Origin: Bacteroidota bacterium
GTDB lineage: Bacteria > Bacteroidota > Bacteroidia > Chitinophagales > Chitinophagaceae
Assembly: GCA_947460795.1 (NCBI GenBank)
Contig: CANHJA010000051.1
Location: 1-12,057 of the forward strand
DNA: 12,057 bases
Direction of reading: 5' to 3'
Each line of letters opens with the position of its first letter. Position 1 is the stretch's first letter. A program made the position numbers and the translations under genes. This document shows, in pieces, positions 1 through 5,925 of the stretch. The notes below the pieces were generated by a model. It did no database searches. It had not been told where the DNA came from and saw only the letters and a program-made list of their open reading frames with translations.

Positions 1-261
1 TATCATTATAATGAAGGGATTTTAGAAGGAGAATCTATCAGTTTTTCTCAAAATGGAATTGAAATTGAAAAAGGAAATTATCATCTCGATTTAAAAGAAG
101 GCGATTGGATTGAAAATTATGATTCAGGGAAATTGAAAGCAAAAGGGAAATATATAGCGGGACAAAAACAAGGGACTTGGAAGTACTTCGATGAGAAAAC
201 TGAAAAGTTGGAAAAAAGTGTCGTTTTTAAAAATGGTATAGAAAAGACTAAATCAAAATGA
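1..261 (+). CDS. MORN/YwqK-like repeat protein, C-terminal part (5' end outside window)
   Basis: Frame 1 is open from the first base and stops with TGA at 259-261, leaving 86 residues of a longer protein. The readable part has the pattern G-x-L-x-A-K-G-K-Y-x-x-G-x-K-x-G-T-W-K-Y-F (residues about 44-63) followed by a charged turn and V-V-F-K-N-G. This is the rhythm of MORN-variant repeats found in proteins labelled YwqK-family antitoxin, which are common in Bacteroidota. That label is a family name and no toxin partner is visible. The stop overlaps the next start codon as ATGA, so the gene is very likely co-transcribed and translationally coupled with the kdsC-like gene. Cell location cannot be judged without the N-terminus. 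The repeat family is fairly sure; the function is unknown. Confidence 0.7.
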   Translation, partial: YHYNEGILEGESISFSQNGIEIEKGNYHLDLKEGDWIENYDSGKLKAKGKYIAGQKQGTWKYFDEKTEKLEKSVVFKNGIEKTKSK

Positions 262-752
262 TTTTAGAAGATTTTAAACAAATTAAACATTTTATTTTTG
301 ATATTGATGGGGTATTAACCGATGGTTCATTACTGCTGTTATCTGATGGTCAATATCTAAGAACAATGAATATCAAAGATGGATATGCGTTGCAATTAGC
401 TATTAAAAAAGGATATTCCATTACAATCATTTCTGGAGCCACCGGCGATGTTTTAAAATCTCGATTTGCAGGATTAGGCATCACTGATGTGTATTTAGGC
501 ATTTCTCAAAAACTGGCACTATTACAGAAAATCTCTTCTGAAAAAAATATTGATACAGCATGTTGTTTATATATGGGCGACGATATGCCTGACGTAGATG
601 TGATGCAAACTGTATTTTTACCAACTTGCCCTGCCGATGCATGTGACGAAGTAAAAGCAATTTCTAAATATATTTCTTCTAAAAATGGTGGGAAAGGATG
701 TGTACGGGATGTAATTGAAAAAGTATTGAAATTAAATAACGATTGGGAATAA
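258..752 (+). CDS. kdsC: KdsC-type HAD phosphatase (3-deoxy-D-manno-octulosonate 8-phosphate phosphatase)
   Basis: A 164-residue HAD hydrolase of the small, cap-less KdsC class. Motif I is D15-I-D17-G-V-L-T-D-G, with D15 the expected nucleophile and D17 the acid/base. Motif II is S59-G60, K85 is the likely motif III lysine, and motif IV is G107-D-D-M-P-D112, which binds magnesium. The C-terminal G-G-K-G-x-V-R at 144-150 matches the KdsC tail that reaches into the neighbouring subunit's active site. Family knowledge: KdsC removes phosphate from Kdo-8-phosphate in the cytoplasm to give Kdo for the LPS inner core; the enzyme is a tetramer. Length fits the family. The start is set by the ATGA overlap with the upstream stop. 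A related sugar-acid phosphate (such as the nonulosonate 9-phosphates) is an alternative substrate that sequence alone does not exclude. Confidence 0.88.
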   Translation: MILEDFKQIKHFIFDIDGVLTDGSLLLLSDGQYLRTMNIKDGYALQLAIKKGYSITIISGATGDVLKSRFAGLGITDVYLGISQKLALLQKISSEKNIDTACCLYMGDDMPDVDVMQTVFLPTCPADACDEVKAISKYISSKNGGKGCVRDVIEKVLKLNNDWE

Positions 753-780
753 TCTCTATTTTGAATAAAAAATATTATTG

Positions 781-816
781 AAAAAAAAAGTTGTCATTTC
801 TGACAACTTTTTTTTT
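781..816. terminator. Bidirectional intrinsic terminator between kdsC and tonB
   Basis: A perfect 16-bp inverted repeat: A9-GTTGTCA (781-796), a TTTC loop, then TGACAAC-T9 (801-816). It lies in the gap between two convergent genes. The A/T flanks give a U-tract on whichever strand is read, so it can end both the kdsC transcript and the exbB-exbD-exbD-tonB transcript. Confidence 0.9.
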
Positions 817-833
817 ATTTATGAAGAACTTAA

Positions 834-1649
834 TTAATCTAATTGGAAGGTAATTGGCAAACTGTAAGCTACTCTTACTTTCTTACCATTTTGTTTTCCA
901 GGATTCCAACTAGGTAACCCTTTTACAATTTTGATGGCTTCTTCATCACAACCATAACCAATACCTCTAGCCAATTTTACATCAGTAATACTACCATCGT
1001 CATTTACAACAAAATTGATTGTTACTCTACCAGTAGTATTTGCATCAACAGCTTGTTTAGGGTATTTTAAGTTTTTTTGGATGTAAGCAAATAAAGCTTC
1101 TTCACCTCCAGGAAATTCAGGCATTTGTTCTACAAATTCTAAAATTTCATCATTTTTTTCCACTTTAGATTCAACTACTGCAGGCCCTTTGTCTGGTATT
1201 ACTGGTGCATCTAATTTAGCATTTTCATCTCCAGCAACAGTAACCGTACTAGCAGTTGCTTTTTCTAATTCTTTTTTTGGTGGTGGTTTTTCATCTTCTT
1301 GCACCAATTCCGCTTTTTTAATAACCGGTGGAGTAAATTTCACTTGTGGTTTTACTGGCGGCGGGGGAGGTGGCGGGGGCGGGGGAGGTGGTTTTTTCTC
1401 ATCCATTGGAGGAGGAGCAATTAATTCTGTAATTTTTGGTTTATTGACCTTTTTGGGTTTAATGTCTTTTAATAAACCACCAATTACAGGAACTGCCACT
1501 AAAACACCAGCAATAGCTACACAACCAATAATTGCATTGCGTAATCTTTTTTCGTAGTTTTTTCGAAGCTCATAAGCTCCGTATGTTTTGTTACGTCCCT
1601 CAAAAATAATATCGAGGACGTCTGATTTTAGTATGTCTTTAGTTTCCAT
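834..1649 (-). CDS. tonB: Energy transducer TonB
   Basis: A 271-residue TonB that carries inner-membrane proton-motive energy to outer-membrane TonB-dependent receptors. Residues 12-33 (LDIIFEGRNKTYGAYELRK) are the cytoplasmic block typical of Bacteroidota TonB proteins. One membrane segment lies at about 38-60. A Pro/Lys-rich periplasmic spacer follows, including twelve consecutive prolines at 87-98 and a second P-P-P-K-K patch near 122. The C-terminal domain is at about 170-271, with EFVEQMPEFPGG at 171-182, NLKYP at 193-197, and the GRVTINFVV, DGSITDVK, GCDEEAI and PSWNPGKQNGK blocks, ending in SLPITFQL. It is the last gene of the exbB-exbD-exbD-tonB cluster, 50 nt after the second exbD, and the only accessory carrier in the unit, so it probably partners that motor. 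The long proline run should make translation depend on EF-P. Confidence 0.96.
   Translation of the reverse strand: METKDILKSDVLDIIFEGRNKTYGAYELRKNYEKRLRNAIIGCVAIAGVLVAVPVIGGLLKDIKPKKVNKPKITELIAPPPMDEKKPPPPPPPPPPPPVKPQVKFTPPVIKKAELVQEDEKPPPKKELEKATASTVTVAGDENAKLDAPVIPDKGPAVVESKVEKNDEILEFVEQMPEFPGGEEALFAYIQKNLKYPKQAVDANTTGRVTINFVVNDDGSITDVKLARGIGYGCDEEAIKIVKGLPSWNPGKQNGKKVRVAYSLPITFQLD
1356..1391 (-). repeat. Polyproline-coding tract: two imperfect 18-bp tandem units
   Basis: Twelve CCN codons in tonB use all four proline codons. On the + strand, 1356-1373 and 1374-1391 are 18-bp units identical at 16 of 18 positions, both ending CGGGGGAGGTGG. The run is nearly all G/C in an AT-rich region and contains three G5 blocks (1363-1367, 1375-1379, 1381-1385). 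Confidence 0.85.
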
Positions 1650-1699
1650 TTTTTAGCTTTTTTAAATTATGATGCTAAATCGTTTTATATTCCATAAAA

Positions 1700-2293
1700 T
1701 TATTGAGCTCCACCTGCATTTGCTGCTTCTGTTGCAGAAATAAATCCTTTGTCAACTTCAGTAATATCTATCAATGCATATGTAGTAATACCATTTATTT
1801 GCATTTCATCTAAAATATTTACCATGTCTACATATTCACTATTTTCTGCTGGCTTAATCAAAATAACAGGCTCATCTTTTGGATTGTGTCCTGCAGCACC
1901 ATTGTTGCGCTCTTCGTAAACACGTTTTTTTAATGCGATGATAGCGTCTCTGATTCCGTTTTTATTTTGAAAATAAGTAACTTTCACATCAGGTGGATTC
2001 ATTGGATCATCTGCAATACCAGTATAATAATAAACACGATGTTCTTTACTTAACAAAATGGTCATTGCAGTATAATCTTTTACTTTATTTTTATCTTTCT
2101 CTTCAACCTTTTTTTCATCAACAGGCATATTTATCTCCATGGTTTTTGGTTTAGCCATGGTAGTAGTAAATATAAAGAAGGTGATTAATAGGAATCCTAA
2201 ATCCACCATAGGTGTTAAATCAATTCTGGTAGAAAGTTTCTTGCCTTTTTTGCCGCCTTTCTTCCCACCTGATTTCTCTTGTATTTCTGCCAT
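1700..2293 (-). CDS. exbD: Biopolymer transporter ExbD (second copy in the operon)
   Basis: A 197-residue ExbD/TolR protein, the peptidoglycan-side partner of the ExbB proton channel. A very basic cytoplasmic start (KKGGKKGKKL, 11-20) leads into T-R-I-D-L-T-P-M-V-D31-L-G-F-L-L-I-T-F-F, the single membrane helix. D31 is the position of the conserved, proton-carrying aspartate. The periplasmic domain ends with the usual P-V-I-L-I-K, Y-V-D-M-V-N-I-L-D-E-M and G-I-T-T-Y-A-L-I blocks (142-176). It is longer than a typical ExbD of about 140 residues because the region of roughly 88-140 is expanded. It lies 33 nt after the first exbD and 50 nt before tonB. It differs clearly from the first exbD, so this is not a recent duplication, and mixed ExbD dimers are possible. 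The family is certain; the particular role of each copy is not. Confidence 0.95.
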   Translation of the reverse strand: MAEIQEKSGGKKGGKKGKKLSTRIDLTPMVDLGFLLITFFIFTTTMAKPKTMEINMPVDEKKVEEKDKNKVKDYTAMTILLSKEHRVYYYTGIADDPMNPPDVKVTYFQNKNGIRDAIIALKKRVYEERNNGAAGHNPKDEPVILIKPAENSEYVDMVNILDEMQINGITTYALIDITEVDKGFISATEAANAGGAQ

Positions 2294-2326
2294 TTCCTAA
2301 TTTATTTATTTAATTAGTTAATAAAA

Positions 2327-2980
2327 TTAATTTGCTTTTTTATTTTCTTCATACGCATCTGTTCCTTCAGGTATTGCTTCTAAAGAAGTTAACAAGTTAA
2401 AACGGTCAATGCCATTTCTTGTCAACGTTTTTATTACATTTTTTACTTCAGGATAGACTGTTGCTCCATCACATTTTATACAAATACGAGGGGCATGTCC
2501 TTCTGTTTGACCAGCAGATCGTGCAGCTTGAACCCAATATCCCAATTCATTCGTTTCAGCAACAAATGATGTATCTATAGGAATTCCAGTAAATGCATAT
2601 TCACGTTGTTGCATTGGTTCTACATCTAAATAAGCTTTCATTTGATTGAAAGGCAATCCAAATGAAGCTCCATTTACAAAAGAAGCTTGCTCTTCGGGTG
2701 TTAAATTTAAACCTTTTGCTTTGCTAATTTCTTCTATTAATATTTTTTTAGCTTTTTTATTATCATAGTCAAAAAATACTTTTCCTTTAGAATCTACTGT
2801 CAAAAGAATTGAATTTTCAGGCATGATAATGTCTGATATTGAAGAAGGAGTTTTTACAACTACCGGCTCATCGGGTTTAAATTTTGTAGCCAACATGAAG
2901 AAAGTAAGTAGCAAAAACGCTACGTCACACATGGCAGTCATGTCGATGTGCGTACTTTTTCTTGGAAGTTTGTGTGCCAT
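2327..2980 (-). CDS. exbD: Biopolymer transporter ExbD (first copy in the operon, with large periplasmic insertion)
   Basis: A 217-residue ExbD/TolR protein. A short basic start (HKLPRKSTHIDMTAMCD) is followed by the single membrane helix at about 18-34, and D19 matches the conserved intramembrane aspartate. The fold resumes as I-L-L-T-V-D-S-K-G-K-V (58-68) and ends with R-I-C-I-K-C-D-G and Y-P-E-V-K-N-V-I-K-T-L (165-186). Between helix K75-K89 and that strand lies an extra segment of about 70 residues (roughly 90-163) that has no counterpart in classic ExbD. C167 and C170 sit on the strand after it. It is 83 nt after exbB, the widest gap in the operon. It probably works with ExbB and the second ExbD in one motor. 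Inference: the insertion may be a surface for a partner protein or the cell wall. Confidence 0.95.
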   Translation of the reverse strand: MAHKLPRKSTHIDMTAMCDVAFLLLTFFMLATKFKPDEPVVVKTPSSISDIIMPENSILLTVDSKGKVFFDYDNKKAKKILIEEISKAKGLNLTPEEQASFVNGASFGLPFNQMKAYLDVEPMQQREYAFTGIPIDTSFVAETNELGYWVQAARSAGQTEGHAPRICIKCDGATVYPEVKNVIKTLTRNGIDRFNLLTSLEAIPEGTDAYEENKKAN

Positions 2981-3002
2981 TTATTTTTAATTTTAAATTA
3001 TG

Positions 3003-3065
3003 AATGATAAGTTATTAAATTTCGTAATGGTTATTCATTGGATTAACCACTAGCCATTAATCATT
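3003..3065. repeat. Echoing short inverted words in the exbB-exbD spacer
   Basis: The widest gap in the operon (2981-3063) is built of repeated, mutually complementary words: AATGAT (3003-3008) with ATCATT (3060-3065), TAATGG (3025-3030) with CCATTA (3054-3059), and TGGTTA (3028-3033) with TAACCA (3044-3049). The last two pairings exclude each other in part. It may be a weak structured spacer or the remnant of a dispersed intergenic repeat; a function is not shown. Confidence 0.4.
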
Positions 3066-3900
3066 ATTTAAAATTTGCTTTGAAACTTTGCTCTAAAGTA
3101 AATCCACTTTCATCAATACCATAAGTTACATTATCAATGATTGTAGTGAAGAAGTTATAAGCTAACATAGCAATAAATGAAGTACCAATTCCTAACGCAG
3201 TGTTTACTAACGCCTCAGAAATACCAGCAGCTAATGCATTTGCATCAGGCGCACCTGCATTTGCCATTGCTGCGAAGGCACGAATCATTCCCATTACGGT
3301 ACCAAACAAACCTAATAAAGTAGCAGCTGAAGTTATTGTGGCTAAGAATACCAAGTTTTTTTCCATCATTGGTAATTCTAACGATGTTGTTTCTTCAACT
3401 TCTTTTTTAATAGAAGCTAGTTTTTGTTCTGTATCTAAAGTTGTGTTAGAAGCCATATCTTTATATGTTTTTAAACCAGCTTTCATTACATTTCCTACGC
3501 TTCCAGCTTGTTTGTCACACTCAGACATAGCAGCATCAATATTTTTTGAAGATAAATGGAATTGAACTTTTTTAATAAATTCTGCATTTCCAATTTTTCC
3601 ACGTGATTTAAAAATAGTCGCAGCTCTTTCAATAACAAATGAAATCATTACAAGCATAGTTGAAATTAATATTGGTACAACCCAACCACCTTGATACATA
3701 GTACCCATTAAATTTTTCGCTTTGTGTTTTTCTGTATCTAAAAATTGAGTACTAAATACTAAATGAAAAATAAGATGAGCAATTGCAATACAAATTACTA
3801 CAATTATTAAATTCATCATCATCGTGTTTGAGCCTTTGCTTGAAGTGCTTTTTGAAGTGCTTTTTGCTGTGTTTGACACGCTAGTTTTTACGTCTGCCAT
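3064..3900 (-). CDS. exbB: ExbB/TolQ-family proton channel
   Basis: A 278-residue MotA/TolQ/ExbB protein, the proton-conducting ring of the TonB motor in the inner membrane. An N-terminal Ser/Thr/Lys-rich leader (1-27) precedes membrane segments at about 29-50, 71-92, 183-207 and 224-253. The signature L-L-G-L-F-G-T-V-M-G-M-I (195-206) and the A-A-G-I-S-E-A-L-V-N-T-A-L-G-I-G-T helix (224-240) are the conserved pore-forming pair. The segment 29-50 is an extra N-terminal helix, common in Bacteroidota ExbB proteins compared with the three-helix E. coli form. It is the first gene of the operon, and the start is supported by the promoter about 47 nt upstream. A TolQ role is less likely because two ExbD genes and a TonB follow directly. 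Confidence 0.95.
   Translation of the reverse strand: MADVKTSVSNTAKSTSKSTSSKGSNTMMMNLIIVVICIAIAHLIFHLVFSTQFLDTEKHKAKNLMGTMYQGGWVVPILISTMLVMISFVIERAATIFKSRGKIGNAEFIKKVQFHLSSKNIDAAMSECDKQAGSVGNVMKAGLKTYKDMASNTTLDTEQKLASIKKEVEETTSLELPMMEKNLVFLATITSAATLLGLFGTVMGMIRAFAAMANAGAPDANALAAGISEALVNTALGIGTSFIAMLAYNFFTTIIDNVTYGIDESGFTLEQSFKANFK
3842..3865 (-). repeat. 12-bp tandem duplication encoding (KSTS)2 in the ExbB leader
   Basis: Two exact head-to-tail copies of GAAGTGCTTTTT (+ strand) at 3842-3853 and 3854-3865. They encode K-S-T-S twice (residues 13-20) in the hydrophilic N-terminal leader of ExbB. This looks like a slippage product in an unconstrained region. Confidence 0.8.
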
Positions 3901-3946
3901 AGTTTTTGTTTTTTTGAGTATTAATTTATATTTTTTTAAGAGATTA

Positions 3947-3976
3947 CAAAGATAATTTTATGAGTGAGAAAAACAA
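3947..3976 (-). promoter_or_regulatory. Bacteroidota-type promoter for the exbB-exbD-exbD-tonB operon
   Basis: Read on the minus strand, TTG (3976-3974), exactly 19 nt, then TATCTTTG (3954-3947). This is a full match to the Bacteroidota sigma-ABfr pattern of a -33 TTG and a -7 TAnnTTTG. Transcription would start near 3940, giving a leader of about 40 nt before the exbB ATG. It is the best promoter match in the window. Confidence 0.78.
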
Positions 3977-4054
3977 GTTTTAGAAAAAAAAGTAATTCAC
4001 ATTTAACATAGCAACGTAAAAGTATTAATATTGTTGTATTAAATTTTAAAAATC

Positions 4055-4429
4055 ATGTCAATTAGCACTATTTTGGGATTAATTTTTTTGGGCCTTTGTG
4101 CTGGTGCTTTAAGCAGCCTTGTAGGTATTGGTGGAGGAATTGTTATTGTACCAGCATTGGTTGGTTTTTTTGGTTTAAGCCAACATACAGCTCAAGGAAC
4201 AACCTTGGCGATGTTGTCTTTTCCTATCAGTTTAGTAGCTGCTCTCACGTATTATAAAAATGGAATGGTGGATTGGAAAATTGCAATGGTGCTTTGTGTT
4301 GGTTTTATGATTGGTAGTTTTTTTGTAAGTAAATTTGCTGTTACTATTCCTACATTGACGATTAAAAAAATATTTGCTGTTTTAATGATTGTCGTTGCCC
4401 TGAAATTTTTATTTATCGATAAAAAATAA
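4055..4429 (+). CDS. Half-size TauE/SafE-family membrane protein
   Basis: A 124-residue, very hydrophobic protein resembling one half of the TauE/SafE (formerly DUF81) family of putative anion and organosulfur exporters. The N-terminal repeat signature is clear: L-C-A-G-A-L-S-S-L-V-G-I-G-G-G-I-V-I-V-P-A-L (14-35), then A-Q-G-T-T-L-A-M-L (46-54). Membrane segments are likely within 4-38, 50-67, 73-95 and 102-120, so about four helices. Full-length members have two such halves and about 250 residues; this gene ends cleanly in a stop that lies inside a terminator stem. Inference: it works as a homodimer. It stands alone, divergent from exbB and convergent with the MscS gene. The substrate is unknown and the context does not suggest one. 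Confidence 0.8.
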   Translation: MSISTILGLIFLGLCAGALSSLVGIGGGIVIVPALVGFFGLSQHTAQGTTLAMLSFPISLVAALTYYKNGMVDWKIAMVLCVGFMIGSFFVSKFAVTIPTLTIKKIFAVLMIVVALKFLFIDKK

Positions 4430-4461
4430 ACAAACGACCTTCATGTAAGTCGTTTGTTTAT
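4426..4461. terminator. Terminator shared by the TauE-like and MscS genes
   Basis: A perfect 13-bp stem, ATAAACAAACGAC (4426-4438) with GTCGTTTGTTTAT (4449-4461), and a 10-nt loop. On the minus strand it is followed by a T run (complement of 4421-4425), so it best serves the MscS transcript; on the plus strand the tail is weaker. The stop codon of the TauE-like gene is inside the stem. Confidence 0.85.
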
Positions 4462-4479
4462 AAATATAAATGAATTCTC

Positions 4480-5334
4480 TTAACCTTGTTTATTAATTAC
4501 AACTCTTTGTGGAGTTGGACCATCAACACCTGCAATATCCCAAGCCTTTTTTACTAATTCTGTACACCCAAAATAAACTGACCAATAATCTGCTTGAACA
4601 CAATATGGCTGAATTGATAGCGTAACCATTCCATCACCCACTTTTGAAACACTGACAACAGGTTTAGGTTCTTTTAAAACATTAGGATGTGTTAACAATG
4701 CTTCTATTGTTACTCTTTTAGCCTCTTCAATATCTTGATCTAGTGAAATTGCCATGATGAAATCAACACGTAAGCTTCCATGAGTGGTATAGTTTGTGAT
4801 TATTCCTGTCGACAATGGCCCATTGGGTACAAATACGGTTTTATTTTCTGCTGTCAATACCGTTGTGCTAAAAACACCTTGTTCTGTAACGACTCCTGTT
4901 GTGCCTTGCGCTTCAATCATATCACCCACTTTAAATGGTTTGAAAATTAACATCATTACACCTCCGGCAAAATTTCCTAAAGTACCATTCAATGCAGATC
5001 CTATCGCAACACCTGCACCCACCATCAATGCCCCAAATGCAGTAGTATCAACACCTAATACACTGGCTACCGTGATGAACATTAAGATAGTCAACATCAC
5101 CTTCACTAATGAAATCAAAAACGTATCTAAGGAAGGATCGTATTTTTTTTTCTCAAATATTTTTTTCATAATTTGAATGACTTTTCCAATCATCCAATTC
5201 CCGACTAGATAAATAAGAATGGCACCTATAATTTTAGGTGCATAACTGATGGCCATATCCGTTATTTTTTGAATATAACCTGTGGTTGTTTTTGCAATCT
5301 GTGTTGCATTTTCTGTAATTTGTAATAGTTGCAT
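4480..5334 (-). CDS. mscS: Small-conductance mechanosensitive channel (MscS family)
   Basis: A 284-residue inner-membrane channel, close to the length of E. coli MscS (286). TM1 lies at about 32-55, TM2 at 72-94 and the pore helix TM3 at 97-131. TM3 carries G-A-G-V-A-I-G-S-A-L-N-G-T-L-G-N-F-A-G-G (106-125) and ends in F-K-P-F-K-V-G-D (131-138), the MscS signature. The beta domain follows, with G-V-F-S-T-T-V-L-T-A-E-N (153-164) and V-P-N-G (169-172), then the alpha/beta cage domain to about 278. Family knowledge: the homoheptamer opens under membrane tension and releases solutes on hypo-osmotic shock. By hand alignment, E. coli hinge G113 corresponds to G117, while the pore-seal leucines L105 and L109 correspond to V109 and S113. 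It is monocistronic and ends at the 4426-4461 hairpin. Confidence 0.93.
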   Translation of the reverse strand: MQLLQITENATQIAKTTTGYIQKITDMAISYAPKIIGAILIYLVGNWMIGKVIQIMKKIFEKKKYDPSLDTFLISLVKVMLTILMFITVASVLGVDTTAFGALMVGAGVAIGSALNGTLGNFAGGVMMLIFKPFKVGDMIEAQGTTGVVTEQGVFSTTVLTAENKTVFVPNGPLSTGIITNYTTHGSLRVDFIMAISLDQDIEEAKRVTIEALLTHPNVLKEPKPVVSVSKVGDGMVTLSIQPYCVQADYWSVYFGCTELVKKAWDIAGVDGPTPQRVVINKQG

Positions 5335-5524
5335 TTTTGGTATGGTTTAATGTGAATTGCAAGTATATGAATTATCTAATAAATGGGGTGTTAAAATATT
5401 TTTTTAAATGAATTCCGTAATAATATTCACAAATTAATTGATTCTAATTAACAAACTTTATACTGAACTAATTAATTTAATTTGACAGTAAAAATCTAAA
5501 CATTTATTTTTTTAATCATTGAAT

Positions 5525-5557
5525 AAAAAAAATGCCCTAGACCGTAAAATCTAGGGC
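5525..5557 (-). terminator. Intrinsic terminator of the small secreted-protein gene
   Basis: An 8-bp GC-rich stem, GCCCTAGA (5534-5541) with TCTAGGGC (5550-5557), and an 8-nt loop. Read on the minus strand it is followed by A then eight T (complement of 5533-5525), 24 nt after the stop of the 5581-5925 gene. The rest of the gap 5335-5580 holds only AT-rich sequence in which I see nothing else. Confidence 0.88.
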
Positions 5558-5580
5558 TAAATTCACACTATAAAGAATTA

Positions 5581-5925
5581 TTATTTTGTTTTTTTATTAT
5601 ATCTCTTGTCGGGAGTGCCGTCTTTTTTAAGATGTTCAGCTTGTTTAAAACGTTTGTCAGGTGTTCCATCTTTTTTTAAAACAACAGTAGATGGAACAGA
5701 TTTTTTTATTTCTTGTTTTTTCTGTGTTGTTTCAGGTTTAGTCTCTGTAACTTTTTTTTCAGAAATAACTTTAGCTTTTACAAGTTCTTTTTTTGCATCA
5801 GCTTTGGTAACAGGCTTTTGTTTTACTGCTACCTTGGTTGCAGTTTGCGTTTGTTTAATTGATTGTGCATTGCTTGCAGAAATTACTCCAAAAAATATGG
5901 AAACTGCGAATATGATTTTTTTCAT
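5581..5925 (-). CDS. Small secreted Lys-rich protein with two KDGTPDxR repeats
   Basis: A 114-residue protein with a signal peptide (MKKIIFAVSIFFGVISASNA, likely cut after A20), so it is exported to the periplasm or beyond. The mature part is highly basic and low in complexity (K/T/V/Q/E, 21-80), with no predicted membrane segment. It ends in two copies of a short motif, L-K-K-D-G-T-P-D-K-R-F-K (83-94) and L-K-K-D-G-T-P-D-K-R-Y-N (99-110), spaced 16 residues apart. Similar KDGTPDxRY tails occur, from memory, in small uncharacterised proteins of Bacteroidota; no function is known to me. It has its own terminator and no operon partner. The gene is real: signal peptide, terminator and codon-diverged repeats all agree. 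Adhesion or cell-wall or polyanion binding is only a guess from the charge. Confidence 0.85.
   Translation of the reverse strand: MKKIIFAVSIFFGVISASNAQSIKQTQTATKVAVKQKPVTKADAKKELVKAKVISEKKVTETKPETTQKKQEIKKSVPSTVVLKKDGTPDKRFKQAEHLKKDGTPDKRYNKKTK
5596..5679 (-). repeat. Two copies of a 12-residue repeat with diverged codons
   Basis: Copy 1 is coded by 5644-5679 and copy 2 by 5596-5631. The first ten residues (LKKDGTPDKR) are identical, yet seven of those ten codons differ synonymously (L TTA/CTT, D GAT/GAC, G GGA/GGC, T ACA/ACT, P CCT/CCC, K AAA/AAG, R CGT/AGA). The peptide, not the DNA, is conserved. Confidence 0.85.

Noticed and set aside
1189..1557. Open frame on the + strand with a polyglycine run
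   Set aside because: It is the antisense of tonB; the glycines are the complement of the proline codons, and tonB has clear domain evidence on the other strand.
2137..2160. Two CCATGG palindromes 18 bp apart in the second exbD
   Set aside because: They fall in codons for conserved residues around the membrane helix end and are probably a coincidence of Met/Ala codons.
3200..3565. Open frame on the + strand opposite exbB
   Set aside because: Antisense shadow within a well-supported gene, with no family resemblance of its own.
4796..5176. Open frame on the + strand opposite the MscS gene
   Set aside because: Antisense shadow; the MscS reading has the full set of family motifs.
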